Shown in pieces: positions 31,637-43,500 of a stretch of DNA of 64,000 nt. Origin of the DNA: Bryoerythrophyllum caledonicum (taxonomy: Eukaryota; Streptophyta; Bryopsida; Pottiales; Pottiaceae); NCBI GenBank assembly GCA_963971425.1, contig OZ020520.1, forward strand, positions 24,756,754 to 24,820,753. Direction: 5' to 3'. Numbering within the stretch: position 1 is the first letter of the stretch; every line of letters starts with the position of its first letter. Under the pieces are notes generated by a model. That model was not told where the DNA came from. It saw only the letters and a program-made list of their open reading frames with translations, and did no database searches. A program made the position numbers and the translations under genes.

Positions 31637-32400
31637 ATATTGTAAGAATTGTCTTAAGACCATCATGTTCATACAAAACAATTTCATGGAAATTGTTTTT
31701 ATATACATAAAGGAATGCTCTTGTATTGTCTAGAAAAGACCAATCCCTTTCCCCCATATTCTAGAATGTTTGCCAAATTTTAGAACATCTTGGATTGAGC
31801 TGAGAGTTTTATAGCACAATCTAACTTGAATCAAAATCCAACTCAACACATTCTATTGACATTCAAGAGTGGATGAAGGAGGAGCATGTCCTTGTAGTTT
31901 TAGTCATTCAAAGTGTCAAAAGAATGACATTGTTTTGTGCCTATAGAGGTTTATGTAAGGCAATCATGCCTATAATATGAAGTGCTTACCAACTAGTATG
32001 CATTATATTGCTTATTGCATCAAGCACTTAACTAAAAAGTACTTCCATAATTTGAAAGTGGATCGATGAAGTATATTTTGCATATATGGTCTTTGTGAAT
32101 GACATCCTATGGACGTCCTATCACTTTGTTTTATATTGCTCTATTATATTGTTTTTTTTTCAAATTGAAGTATGGAAATTTAGCCTTTTAGAGCCACTAC
32201 GTCTTTAAATCTACAAACTAGGTTTATCCTTTCTTTTCCAACCTTTCTCCATTCTCTTTTCTTCAGATTTATTCTAAATCTTCGTTGATCCTTTTCTTCA
32301 TTGAAAACTAGTTTTGTGCTTTGCTTTGGTCCTTTTTCTCATGTTGTACTTTGGAGCTCCATTTAAACAAGGACAACTTGAGAAAAAAAATTTCCATAAA
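31637..32400 (+). repeat. repeat X, right part
   Basis: The sequence is co-linear with 51870-52640. Shared words include ACAAAACAATTTCATGGAAA, GAGAGTTTTATAGCACAATC, CAAGAGTGGATGAA, TTGTAGTTTTAGTCATT, AAGCACTTAACTAAAAA and GTCTTTAAATCTA. The family is not identified. It is non-coding and could be an LTR-like or MITE-like repeat. Confidence 0.75.
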
Positions 32401-35400
32401 CACAAAAAAAGAATAAATAATGAAATATAGAGTAAAAAAAAGGTTTCTTTATTTAACCTTGTTTCTTGAGGGTTTTTGATATAAACCAAACATGCGATAA
32501 CATGTGTCTTGTAAGAACTTCATGTAGTTTTGCAATACAAAACGTTTTGTTGTAGAACCTTTAGATTTCAACAATATGATTGAATATAATTTTGCTAATG
32601 TAGGTTTACATTAATGCTTACTTGAAAGAATTTATGAAAAATTCATAAGAATATGTACTACGAAATACTTTTAGTTAAAATAAATGATGTTTTTAGATAA
32701 AATTGAAGATTTTTTAGTTAATTCTCGAGAAAATGAATAATTAAAGTGTAACATATAAAAAGTATACAAAATGACATACAAAGTATAGCAAGGTTAACAT
32801 GAACCAATCATCCTATTGAAGTTGTTTTTTTTAATAAATTATACTTGGACTTGAACTGATTGATCATTTTCTAATGTTTTAAACTAGTGGAAATCCCGTC
32901 GTATTCGTCTAGGCAAGGGTAGTCTTTTGAGACCTTGTTCCATAGCGACACCCTATCCTGCGAGATACCATGTCCCGGCACAAGATATCCTATCCCGTGG
33001 CAAGATAGTTAACGTGATCTCTAAAACTAGAGTCATAATAGGTCTAAATGTTCTTGAAATTGAATAAAAAGTTTGCAAGGAATACCATGAATATTAGTTG
33101 TGTTTTCCTCCCTCAGCTAATTTCATATTATTTGGGAACTATTTTTGAGTTGAATTCAAAATGAAAAAAAGCAAGAGTATCATGTTCAAACTATGTTTAA
33201 TCTATGTTATATTAGGCAATAAATAGCTTTAAAACAACTCCATGAATATAAAGGACGTTGACACTTACAACAACATTTGTTTTCTGTTCGTGCAGACTAT
33301 TTTGCAGAATTTTTAGTTTGATTAACCTGCAAGTTTAGAGTAGACATGAAGTAGCATGTACATTGAAGGAATGCAGTTCCCTTTTCGAGGGTTTCTCTTT
33401 TCTGGAGGGATATGAGAGTTTTCTTGAAAGTCTGAGTTTTAAAGGGTCGCTACTTTGTGTCAGCCAAAAAGTCCCGGTGCAACATCCATTAAGGATCTTA
33501 GAGTTATCCGCAAAGTACCCCAAATCCTCAGTTTCTAACCTGTAAAATGGAAAAACCAGGGTCGCTAAGTCCACTGGCAGGGTTTCACTGTAGACCTTGA
33601 ATGGAACACTGGATAGATTAGTTTTTGAGCCCTAGAATTTCCAAACTCCTGTTTGTGCCTGGCTTTTATTTTAAGCAAACTCTGACCTTTCAAGTCATGC
33701 ACAACTCTAGGATTGTAGGATACATACCAGAGTGTCATGACGTTCAACATTGTTATTGTTTGTTTTTGGGAGATTTGTGCCATTTGTGCCATAAATAACA
33801 CCTCCATAAAACCCTCAAATCCTGAATTTATTTCACAGGATTACTTTGCGGCTACACTCAAATACAGGTTAGATTCTCTTTTGCATGAAAAAAGGAGGAC
33901 AAAAGACCGGTTCCCTATACGAAGAACTCACTTGTGTCTTTCTCTATTCACCAAAGCAGGGTGAGATTTAAATACGGCAATATTTGCGGGGTGAAAGTTC
34001 TCACCCTCCATATTTTATGGTCCACGCGCATGGAACAAGCTAATGTAACCAAATTAGTAATTTGGAGTCACCAATGCCACCTTGCATCTAAGTTTGGACG
34101 GTGGCTATGCCTAGATGATTATCCCTGTAGCATGTAAGTTGGCTGACAAAGGACCATATTTTATGGAATAAACCCCAATGTTAACCAAACCACCATGTTT
34201 CTCAAAAACAAGTGGACTTTCAGGTGTACAACCCATGTCAGCGTTTTGGGTGACAGTCAGGGTTTTAACTTTGTGTACTTTCAGGAGAACTCTATTTTGT
34301 GACTGATTTGACTGTTTGAACAATCTTGAGTGATTTAACACTTGCAAACAGGGCCACTGATGAATTTTTGTGTGGTCAGGTTGAACACGGTACGGTCATC
34401 TACAACAGATTATGACATCAAAAAAGCATACTACAAATTATGGCTCACATAGCATGTGAACTTATGCAGCTTCTGTGATTGAGTTTTGAATGCTATGTAG
34501 AATACCTTGAATATCAACACCTGCCAAATTCACATCACAAAGCAGAATTCAGATCACCAAGTGCATCAGTTCCTGGCCAATCCCTTACTCAAGGTGTCAA
34601 CACTTGAACAGCTGAATTTCTAACCCTAACAAAAATTTGTGAGAATTCTGCAGATAGGTGAGACATGCTTCTAAATTCAATTTTACCTTGTTTGGAAGAA
34701 AGGGTTCATGCTGCTAAGCGTACCTTCAAGTCTGTGAAATGAATTTGTTTTAGAATGACAACACAAACGGTCAATAAGAAGGTTTTCACCACATATAAAA
34801 AAGTAAAAAATATGAACATCTCTAAATTTTATGTGGACAAGAAGAAGTGTTTTTGGTACCTTGTCCAACAATGTGTGAATTTGTTTGACTAGAGTTGAAA
34901 TGTTTGTTTCCTCTAAAGGCAAGATTTTTTTTGACATTACCGAAGAAAGTAATTTGTATGTGTGAGAAATCAATATGTCAATAGAAACTTCTAGCAAAAA
35001 GTTTGGAGCTGCATGGAGTCCCCAATTTTGCACATAGAACATCATAACTTTTTCAAAAAAGGTATAATGTGGAGTAAAAAAATATTCCCACGGAGCTACT
35101 ACTATGTCTCATCTTCATAAAAAAATCAGAAATTTATGATCAAATCTGAGATAATAGGAACCTACCCGTGATGGAAAACATCCACCCAAGGAGATTTGGT
35201 CCTTCAGAGGTTAAAACCAAGTAGAAGTTAAGTATTTATCTTATCATTGAAAAAAGCCCGTAACAGGAGAAGGCATAATGATTTAATCCACCATAATGAT
35301 TCATTTCCTTTGTGAATGGCTACTTTCTATACCCCTAGTCATTGAAAGTCCATTTTTCTAATCCTAAACACCTCCATTACTTGTGATTTTTGGCGTGCAA

Positions 35401-37015
35401 TGGCCTAATACAAGGTGGAATATACTCCAAAAATATTATGCAATGTGTAGTGGAAAAATATGCCATTATCTTGAGTCAAAGTACACTAAGCATGTCCACA
35501 CATGAAAGAAAAAAACCATGAAGCACTTTGTAAATGCATGTATCTTACAATTCATGTGGTCCAAGTTTACGAAATGTTTTGAGTGTCTTCTCGTAGTAGT
35601 TAACTTCAAGATTCTACGGTTGAAAATAGCAAAATATTGTTTGAATTAATCTTATAATATCTCATCTTATAGGGGCAATTTTGGAATGGTTTTGGTGAAA
35701 CATAGTCAAATTCCTTTGGGGGTTAAGACAACTCAAATTGAATTGTTGAAGTTAAATCATTTCAATTGACTAGATAGATTAATAAGAGGTTAGGGGCTGT
35801 ATAGAGTTATTTAGAAAATTAATAGAACTCTCGTCGTCCCCGACATGGCAAGGGCAATCCACAGTTAAGTACTTGTATGTAAATGCAAAAATCAAACACT
35901 TGATATTTACCTTATATACCCGTTTAATATTCCGATACCCTAAGCTTCATTAGAGTAATTGAGATGGCTTTGAGCCCTTTTTCGACTATCTTGCTAGATG
36001 TCTCTTTGGACTGCATGAAGCAAATTTTGTATGGTGATTGTGGGAGTTTTGGGTTCCTAGACATGGAGAAACATCTTACATGATTGTGAGCTCTCTTGTT
36101 TGATGGAGAGATTTCCGCAAGTTGTGGCGGTGTGTGCAGGCTCTATGTTATGGATGCACAGTTTTGGTGACTTGATGGCGATTGCAGACAAAAGAGAGCA
36201 TGTTGTGGTTCTCGTTTTATGTCAAGTAGTAGGTTTACAATGAGCATCTTCTTCGCATCACGGTTCATTGTTTCTCCATGGCTATGCAATTTGACAACCA
36301 TAGTAACACATGTGGGTGCAATGTATGACATTTGAAATTCAATGTACATATGAAAGATTGTGGGAGCTCGCACATCAATTTGGTGGTGTTTCATGCAGCA
36401 AGAAGTTGCAACTCCTGCTACTTTGTATGTCAGAGGTTAATTGACCTCTTTCATCTCGAATTTCAAGCACTATGTCTTCGACATAGTACTTCGGATCAAT
36501 TTTCCTCGGGCTCTTTTTTGGGGAGCAGTATCCGCTTCTCGCTATGATCGTTAGAGTATAACCTGTATCTTTCAAATGCAAGATTTGCTGTCCAAATCCG
36601 CTTCTGGGCCTCCTTGTATGTGAAGGGAACCTCCAACTGTCGACGGCCTCCACCACCTTCTTCAACGTCGAGCTCGCTAGTTCACCTTATCAACACGACT
36701 TCTCCCTTTGATCCTCAACCTCTACTAACATAATCCATACTTACATCCTCGTAGTACATCGGATATCTACCGGGTAGCTTTATAGGGTTTTGGCTGAATT
36801 CATTATGTAAAAAAAAAAATTGGGAGTCTGTCTCTAAATTGCATATATCATACTCTGATGTTTAGTTCGTCAAAAAATAACTTGAAATTTCTTTGTTCAA
36901 ACTTTTGAGTTTACTTCTAAAGTTATGAATTATTATTCAATCGCAGGATGCCTATGTATACAATGAGATGGATGTATGTTATGAAAATTACGCACAACCT
37001 ATTAAGGAGCTAAGG
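32401..37015. other. AT-rich spacer left of LINE A, no intact gene seen
   Basis: I see no supportable gene. A GC-richer patch at 32890-33010 carries CCTATCC/CGGCACAAGATATCC words, and CGTCGTCCCCGACATGGCAA occurs at 35832. At about 35380-35740 the words AAGATTCTACGGTTGAAAA and CAATTTTGGAATGGTTTTGG suggest a further eroded copy of the foldback-type repeat. A minus-strand open stretch at 36375-36665 (96 codons) has mixed composition but no recognisable motif. Confidence 0.4.
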
Positions 37016-37022
37016 AGATGGT
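37016..37022 (+). repeat. candidate target-site duplication, left of LINE A
   Basis: AGATGGT here is repeated at 48690-48696, immediately outside the LINE's 3' end. LINE A and LINE B sequences start to agree at the very next base (TGTGTGAGGTC versus TGTGTAAGCTC), which supports the boundary. Confidence 0.6.
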
Positions 37023-37173
37023 TGTGTGAGGTCCGAGATTTCTGGTGAGGGGAGGTGGTATGACTTAGCCGCAAAACAGAGGTTTAGGAGCAACAAGAGG
37101 TAGCTAGCCTTGTTGAGAGCTCCCCCGTGCATCTATCTTGCGATGTAGGACTGGTCGAAATGCAGAGAAGATT

Positions 37174-37510
37174 GGAAGTAACTCACAAACGTTAGATCTG
37201 GGCTGGTGATGCTGAAAGAGGTAGCTAAACATTAGATCTGTGTGAAGCAAGTCTGAAAAGCGGGGAGCTTGTGTTGGTCATATAGATCTCATACCTTAGA
37301 AGCCAGATCTGGCCCAGATCAGGGTGCTACAAGCAAGATTGCTTGAAGAAACTCATAGACGTTCACTCGGGTTAGTGAGATCGGAGTGGTATATGGATAT
37401 GTGATCTGTGCGGAGTGTACTAAAAGCGTGGGACTAGTGTTGGCCACACAAGTAACGCATCCTTATCTCAGTGGTCAGATCTGCTCCAGACCGAAAAAAT
37501 TTAGATCTGC
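37174..37510 (+). repeat. tandem ~170-bp leader monomers of LINE A
   Basis: GGAAGTAACTCACAAACGTT (37174) and TGAAGAAACTCATAGACGTT (37344) start two imperfect units. Both contain GTGATCTGTG/TTAGATCTGTG words, an AAAAGCG-GGGA-CT-GTGTTGG segment and CAGATCTG words. Such monomers often carry LINE promoters; that role is inference here. Confidence 0.6.
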
Positions 37511-38205
37511 CACAGTCCTACAAGGTCTCTCCGTCCTTCCTGACCCAGATACTCAAGTTTAGAAGTCATTGGAGAGAACAACAACAGTTTCCTTATCCCA
37601 GCTGACAAAACGACAAGAGCAACACCACAGTAGGAAGGAGCGACAACCAACACAACAACGAGATCGATCGACTACGGAACATGACACCATGCCATCTTAA
37701 CTCCTTTCCTGCTTGCACACCTTATTGCCTTCTCATTTTCTCTCTTGACTTATCACATCTCTTGCCTTGTTTAGTAGATTTCTCTGTTCCTTGCTTTGTT
37801 TCTTGTTATGTTACTTGCATTGCTTCTAGCACCCCTCCTAGAAGACAAAGATGCACAAGAAAAGATCACGACGGCAACCTCCTTCGGACTATACGAGCCC
37901 CACCCACACACGACCAGACTCCACGATCAGCACTGACGTCAAGGATACACAACAATCAGTAGACGTCAGCACCAAACCCTGGCGACACAAACGAGACATA
38001 CAGACCTCCGCCAACCGTGAAGAAGATCAATAACTCCGACGCCCCCCACCAAAGGCAACATGCATTGAAGACTCTACAAAGATCACCACATGGAGCACCA
38101 ACAACCAACCTTGCAACCCGACTCAACTAGAACGAGCAAAACCACATAGGTAAGCACACGATCCGACACACTGTTACTAATCAAACGCCTGCAGGACCGG
38201 ATCGG

Positions 38206-38832
38206 GTGCTCACCCGATGTACCACAGACTCGAAACCCCCGGGAGTGGCCTTTAGTAAGCAACAAACTCGGCGTACAGGAACTCTAGCACCAACAAGAGC
38301 AAGAAGCGGCAAGAGCTACTCGTATGAGGAGCCATTACTCAAGAGTCCAAACTTGAAGGAAAGCCTGTTACGAAGAGGTAAAAGACCAGGCTATAATTGC
38401 GGAGCCGGAAGCAGCTGGGGACGCCTGTTACAGAAGGGTCTAGGTCTAGGCAGTATACACCGGAACTTGGAGGAGAGCCTGCTACGCAAGGATACAAGAC
38501 CAGGTTGTAAGAGTCGAGCCAGAAGCAGCTGGGAACGCCTGCCAAAGAAGAGTCCAGGTCCAGGAAGGAAACAACGGGCTGGAAGCAGCTTGTTACCAGC
38601 ATCAAGAATTGTTGCCCTCAAGGTGCTAGGAGAGGAGGGAGACTCCAAGATAAGAGAAGGGAGCACACTAGACGCCAAGTGCCACAGTCGATATACACAA
38701 CCTCTTCAATCACTAGAAGAGGACAGCTCAAGTCACCATCCACGGCCGCCAAAGGTGAGCTATCCACATGTGCTAGAGTCTACTCCAAATCATAACGAAG
38801 CCACATCGACTCTCCTTCCAGGCTCCAGGTAA
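38206..38832 (+). other. 208-codon open stretch in LINE A leader with 114-bp repeat
   Basis: This Arg/Lys/Ser/Gly-rich open frame contains two 38-residue units, beginning ESLLRRGKRPGYN and ESLLRKDTRPGCK. The DNA period is 114 bp (38362 and 38476), a multiple of three. I cannot see a counterpart in the LINE B leader, and no domain is recognised. It may be a leader peptide or simply repeat-derived. Confidence 0.35.
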
Positions 38833-38885
38833 GTCCCCTCAAACATCTCATTCAAACGTTCTGACACCAAAAGAACAACCAAATT

Positions 38886-40571
38886 ATGAGTAAAAGGAGC
38901 ATTGTGTTTGATGAAGAGATGGACGTTGACGTTGTGGATGAGATCAAAGCAATAGCTCCAAAAGAGAAAGGTTCGAGGAAAATCACAGAAGAAACCGGGA
39001 GCAGTAAGAAGAGCAAGAATGCCCAAGGAGACAAAGGTAAGTCCACTAAACCATTACCACTAACTACAGACCTCAATCTATGGCTAGGTTTTTAAGTCAT
39101 GGAGCGCATTACAATAGAAGAAGGAGTGGAAGCCCCAACAAGCGAAGAAACGACAGAAGAAATGATGGCTAGAGGATTCAAAGCCAACGAAGCTGAGGAG
39201 GCAATGGAAGCTAGAGTGGCATTCCCACGGATCCCTCAACCACTCTACCCATGCATGAGGAAAGGAGCACAAGATCATCACTACAACATTACACAAATTC
39301 CACTAGATATCAAGACCAACGAAGCCACAAGTTTGGCCTTGGACTTCCATGTTGCAATTTTCTTCGAACCTCCCATCAATGTTGTGTTGCATGATGATGT
39401 TTACAACATGATAACTAGAAGACTTTAATTAATGGACATCAAACTATGCACGAGTCTAATTGACCCTATCTACATTCAATGTCATAGTGTCAAAAGAGGA
39501 GGTAAAAAAGGAGTATGGACGGCCCGGATGTTAAAACTACACTTACTTAACCCCGACACGGATGGTCTCATGTTGCTCAAAGGCCTTAGGCCCTTCATAC
39601 TTGCACTAGACAACCATAAGGTCATTGGTAAATTGTACAAGATTTATCATCATACGGCTAACTCTACTAACCTTTCCGTACGCATTGGAAGTGACTCATT
39701 GATAGGTATCCCGGTTCACCAACTCTTCATGGATATCCTCAACAATAGCTTCAACCGAGGCCAAGACTTCGAAATCACGGGAGTACAAAAGGTTATTAGC
39801 GACCCTCATGCCTTCATCTCCACGACCACCCCACAAGAAGCTTTGAAGATTCAACTCCATCAAGTTACAACTCAACACGAAGTCCTTCAAGCAAAGAAAA
39901 CCTCCACCGGGGGCCGTATGACACCTGAAGCAAAGGCAAAAAAGGATGCCCTCACTCTCACCCTATCCCCCTTGCCCATCCTTATGAGTGTTGTTGACAC
40001 CACTAATGCCATATACAAAGTACTAAGGAATGATAATACTAAAAACATATGGTTTCATAAGGAGAATGGTGAAAGGCATAATGGGAGTGCAAATGTGGAA
40101 TGTGCTAACCCCATCGTGTATAGGAACTTTGTGAAGAAGACAATCAAAATTGGAGGAAACCACGTGGATTTGGCCCCACATAGGAGGAGTTTGGAAGGAG
40201 TGGAGCCACCAACTCAAAAACAAGTCGAAAGCTTTGGGTTTAATGACATCAACACTGCCATGGTTAACACCGTTGCTACATTCAAAATCCAAAATGCCCC
40301 CACGTCCACCAATACTAATGTCACGAAGAAAGACCTTGAGGATGCATTGGAAGAAAACAACAAGAAGATGAGGAAAGAGAATAGAGAATACACCGACAAG
40401 CTTCATGAAGAACTTGTTGCTCAAATGGAAGGCATCCAAAATTCCATGCAAGCTACCATTGAAGCCATGAGAGCCATCAAAGAAGAGTCAAACCAAGATA
40501 AATTGAAGACACACCCTGAAACATGTGAAGAACAAAGACCACACGGTAAAATATACTTACCACTATTGTAG
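38886..40571 (+). pseudogene. LINE A ORF1, unrecognised nucleic-acid-binding candidate with C-terminal coiled coil
   Basis: One frame of about 561 codons is interrupted only by TAA at 39093-39095 and TAA at 39426-39428. LINE B has CAA at the first position, so that stop is a C-to-T change. Blocks shared with LINE B ORF1 mark a conserved protein: FPRIPQPLYPCMRKG, LALDFHVAIFFE, LRPFILALD, NSFNRGQDFEITGVQK, AKKDALTLTLSPLPI, WFHKENGERHNGSANVEC and HRRSLEGVEPPT. A Lys/Glu-rich heptad region (about the last 90 residues) should form a coiled coil, as in trimeric LINE ORF1 proteins. There is no RRM, CCHC knuckle or PHD-like pattern. The N-terminal 70 residues are charged and probably disordered. Its role by position is RNA binding or chaperoning of the LINE RNP; this is inferred from ORF order only. 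Confidence 0.65.
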
Positions 40572-43500
40572 ACATAGTATCTCATATAGTATAATACCAA
40601 TACTATGCAAGTACATGAGTATTGTATATCAATATTGTACCTCTCAAAATACTCAATACAATTACAGTATACTACTCACATGGCCCAAAATACATACAAA
40701 TACAAACACTAAATACATACATGTACATAGATATACACATACAAATATATATATATATACATGAATATACAGTCACACATACACCTATATACATACTTAC
40801 ACACATACATATACATACAAAATCACACACTCTTACTACCATGAATACCAAAACATATACACAAATATACATAGACACAACAAAACTCATATACAAAGGT
40901 ACATACAAACGAATACCCAAACAAACACACACCTTCACACACACATACATACATTCACCTACACAAATACAACCACAAAAGCAAACAAATACACCGACAC
41001 GTACATTGATATACATACATACACATAAACGTACAAAAACCGGCACACAAACATATATACACTCGAACATACACATAAACACACAAAATAAATCCACAAA
41101 CACACATACCCACATATACACACGAACACAATCACACAACAAAACATGCATGCATAAACAACAACACAAACACACTAACCCATATCCACATATAAACACA
41201 CGACCACTCACACACTTAAAAAAATATATAAACACAACCCATGTAGGTACAAACTCAAAGACAAACATAAAACCTTATCAAAAATACTACACACAAATCC
41301 ACAAAATAATCTGCAAAGATACACACCCAAATATATTGCTCAAAATCATAATAAAAAAAAAAATCACAACAAATCCCACTAACAAAAACATACACACGTA
41401 CATAATCCAAAATACTAAAACCAAAAACATAAAAACAAAAAAATACCATAAATACTCACATAATCCATTAAACCAAAAACTACACATTAAACCCTCACAC
41501 TATAAAATCCTACTATTACGAAGTGGAGATATTGAAACTAATCCGGGACCTATGCCTAATATACTAAAAAAGACATCCCACTACACATAAGAAAAACGCC
41601 AAAATATACTTTATCCCAAACACCATAAAACTACAACCGGAATACAAACTTATTGCTCAGACATTCGCACCTTTTTTTAAAAACACACATATTTCACATC
41701 AACTACACAACACAACACAACCAAATATTGTCCAATACATACAACAAAAACATACGCACCCACCCACACATATCCTACACCACCCACCCAAACATAGACG
41801 GATGTAACCGTCTCTTGGATACACAGAACCAAAATATAATTACATGGCCTAATACACTACTACAAACCTTATTAAACTTACAAAATCCACCAGAAAGACA
41901 TATTCAGACTCCACACCCTTATACAAAATTCCTGGAACGAAACCTAAATACCATAAACCACGGAAACTCAATACTTAAAGAACTATACGACTTCCTACAT
42001 AGTCAAAACAACCCACCCTCAAACAACACAATAAAACAAAAATTTCCCTATCTTCCTAACAAACTAATTAATGAATCACTCAGATGCTTTGACCCCATAC
42101 CGGAATATATCCAATCACCCCCTCCACCCTCCTACCTTCCTCCACAGAACCAAAATATTTACTCCAACAATGAAAACACATACATGATTACATGGAATGC
42201 TTCATCCCTAAACACCGCTCTCCCTAGTTTACAAACCTTGGTCACAAAAACAGCCATGCCACTGGCCGTCATAGCAATACAAGAAACCAAAATATCGGCC
42301 ACTAAATCCACAAAATACATACAAAACTTATTTCAAGACTACAAACTTATTTTTAATAATATACATGCACTAACAAGATGCATCCAACAACCCAGACCAT
42401 ATACACCGAGCCGTGGTGGCCTCCTTACACTAATACACAAAAAATACGCTTTTTCGAGCAACATCAAAAAATTCCTACTTCATTAAACATATCCCCCTGC
42501 CTACAAATAATCAAAATTATGAATCAACCACTACAACCATGGTTGATCTTTCACATGTATATGCCCTCACACCCCAAAGATACTAGACTTATCATTGAAA
42601 TACAAAATACTATTACATCTCAAATAAATAACAACCCTAACCACACCCACATGTTATGTGGAGATTTCAACAGAGACACAACGTTAATTGGTAGACAAAA
42701 CGAAAACCAAAACACTCCCCCTCAAAACATAGACTATTAATGGCACATCTTTACAGAAAGTTTGAACCTCACCTACATAAATACCAATACACAATACTCC
42801 CGACAAGGCGGATATAATTATGGCAACTGGAGCCTAATAGACAGATTCTACATAAATACAAACAATAATACACAGTACACCTCCACAACAAACAAAGACA
42901 TTAGCCTCAACTCAGACCACTCACCCTTACAACTCTACATTCCCGACAACACACTAATTAGTCGTACCCCCACAACTACAATCAATGACACCACACAAAT
43001 AGTCAACCCCATCCCAAAAGATAACTTAGAGAAATTCAACACAAATTTCTTTGAAGAGAATTCCACACAAATTGACTCCCTCATAAACACTTTTGAGCAT
43101 AATAATCAACTCTCTCAAACACAATCGCACGAGACATGCCATACCCTAGATATACTCATCAATAATATCTCCAACACACTAGAACAAACATGCAAAGCAC
43201 AACCGATACCAAAGGTGACAAACCACACATCACAACAAGGCAGATACCTACCCCATAAACTTGCTAAAACTTGGAAACAACACCTAGACACATACCATGT
43301 AATACAAAAAAACCATTAGAATTGTAAAAAATAACCTCCAATGGCAAAGTCACCCCATATGTAATGAATTACTAACAATACAACATACCCAAATCCCTAC
43401 CCCACCCTCTCCAGACCTTCCACATGATACATGGATAAATGATATTGCTAAAATAGCAAAAAATGCCAATAAACAAGCCCAGAATATCACTACAAAATAT

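Noticed and set aside
36375-36665. 96-codon minus-strand open frame
   Set aside because: Mixed composition but no recognisable motif, start context or exon signals; left as spacer.
40672-41268. 198-codon minus-strand Cys/Val/Tyr-rich open frame
   Set aside because: Complement of the ACATACA-type repeat in the LINE leader; purely compositional.
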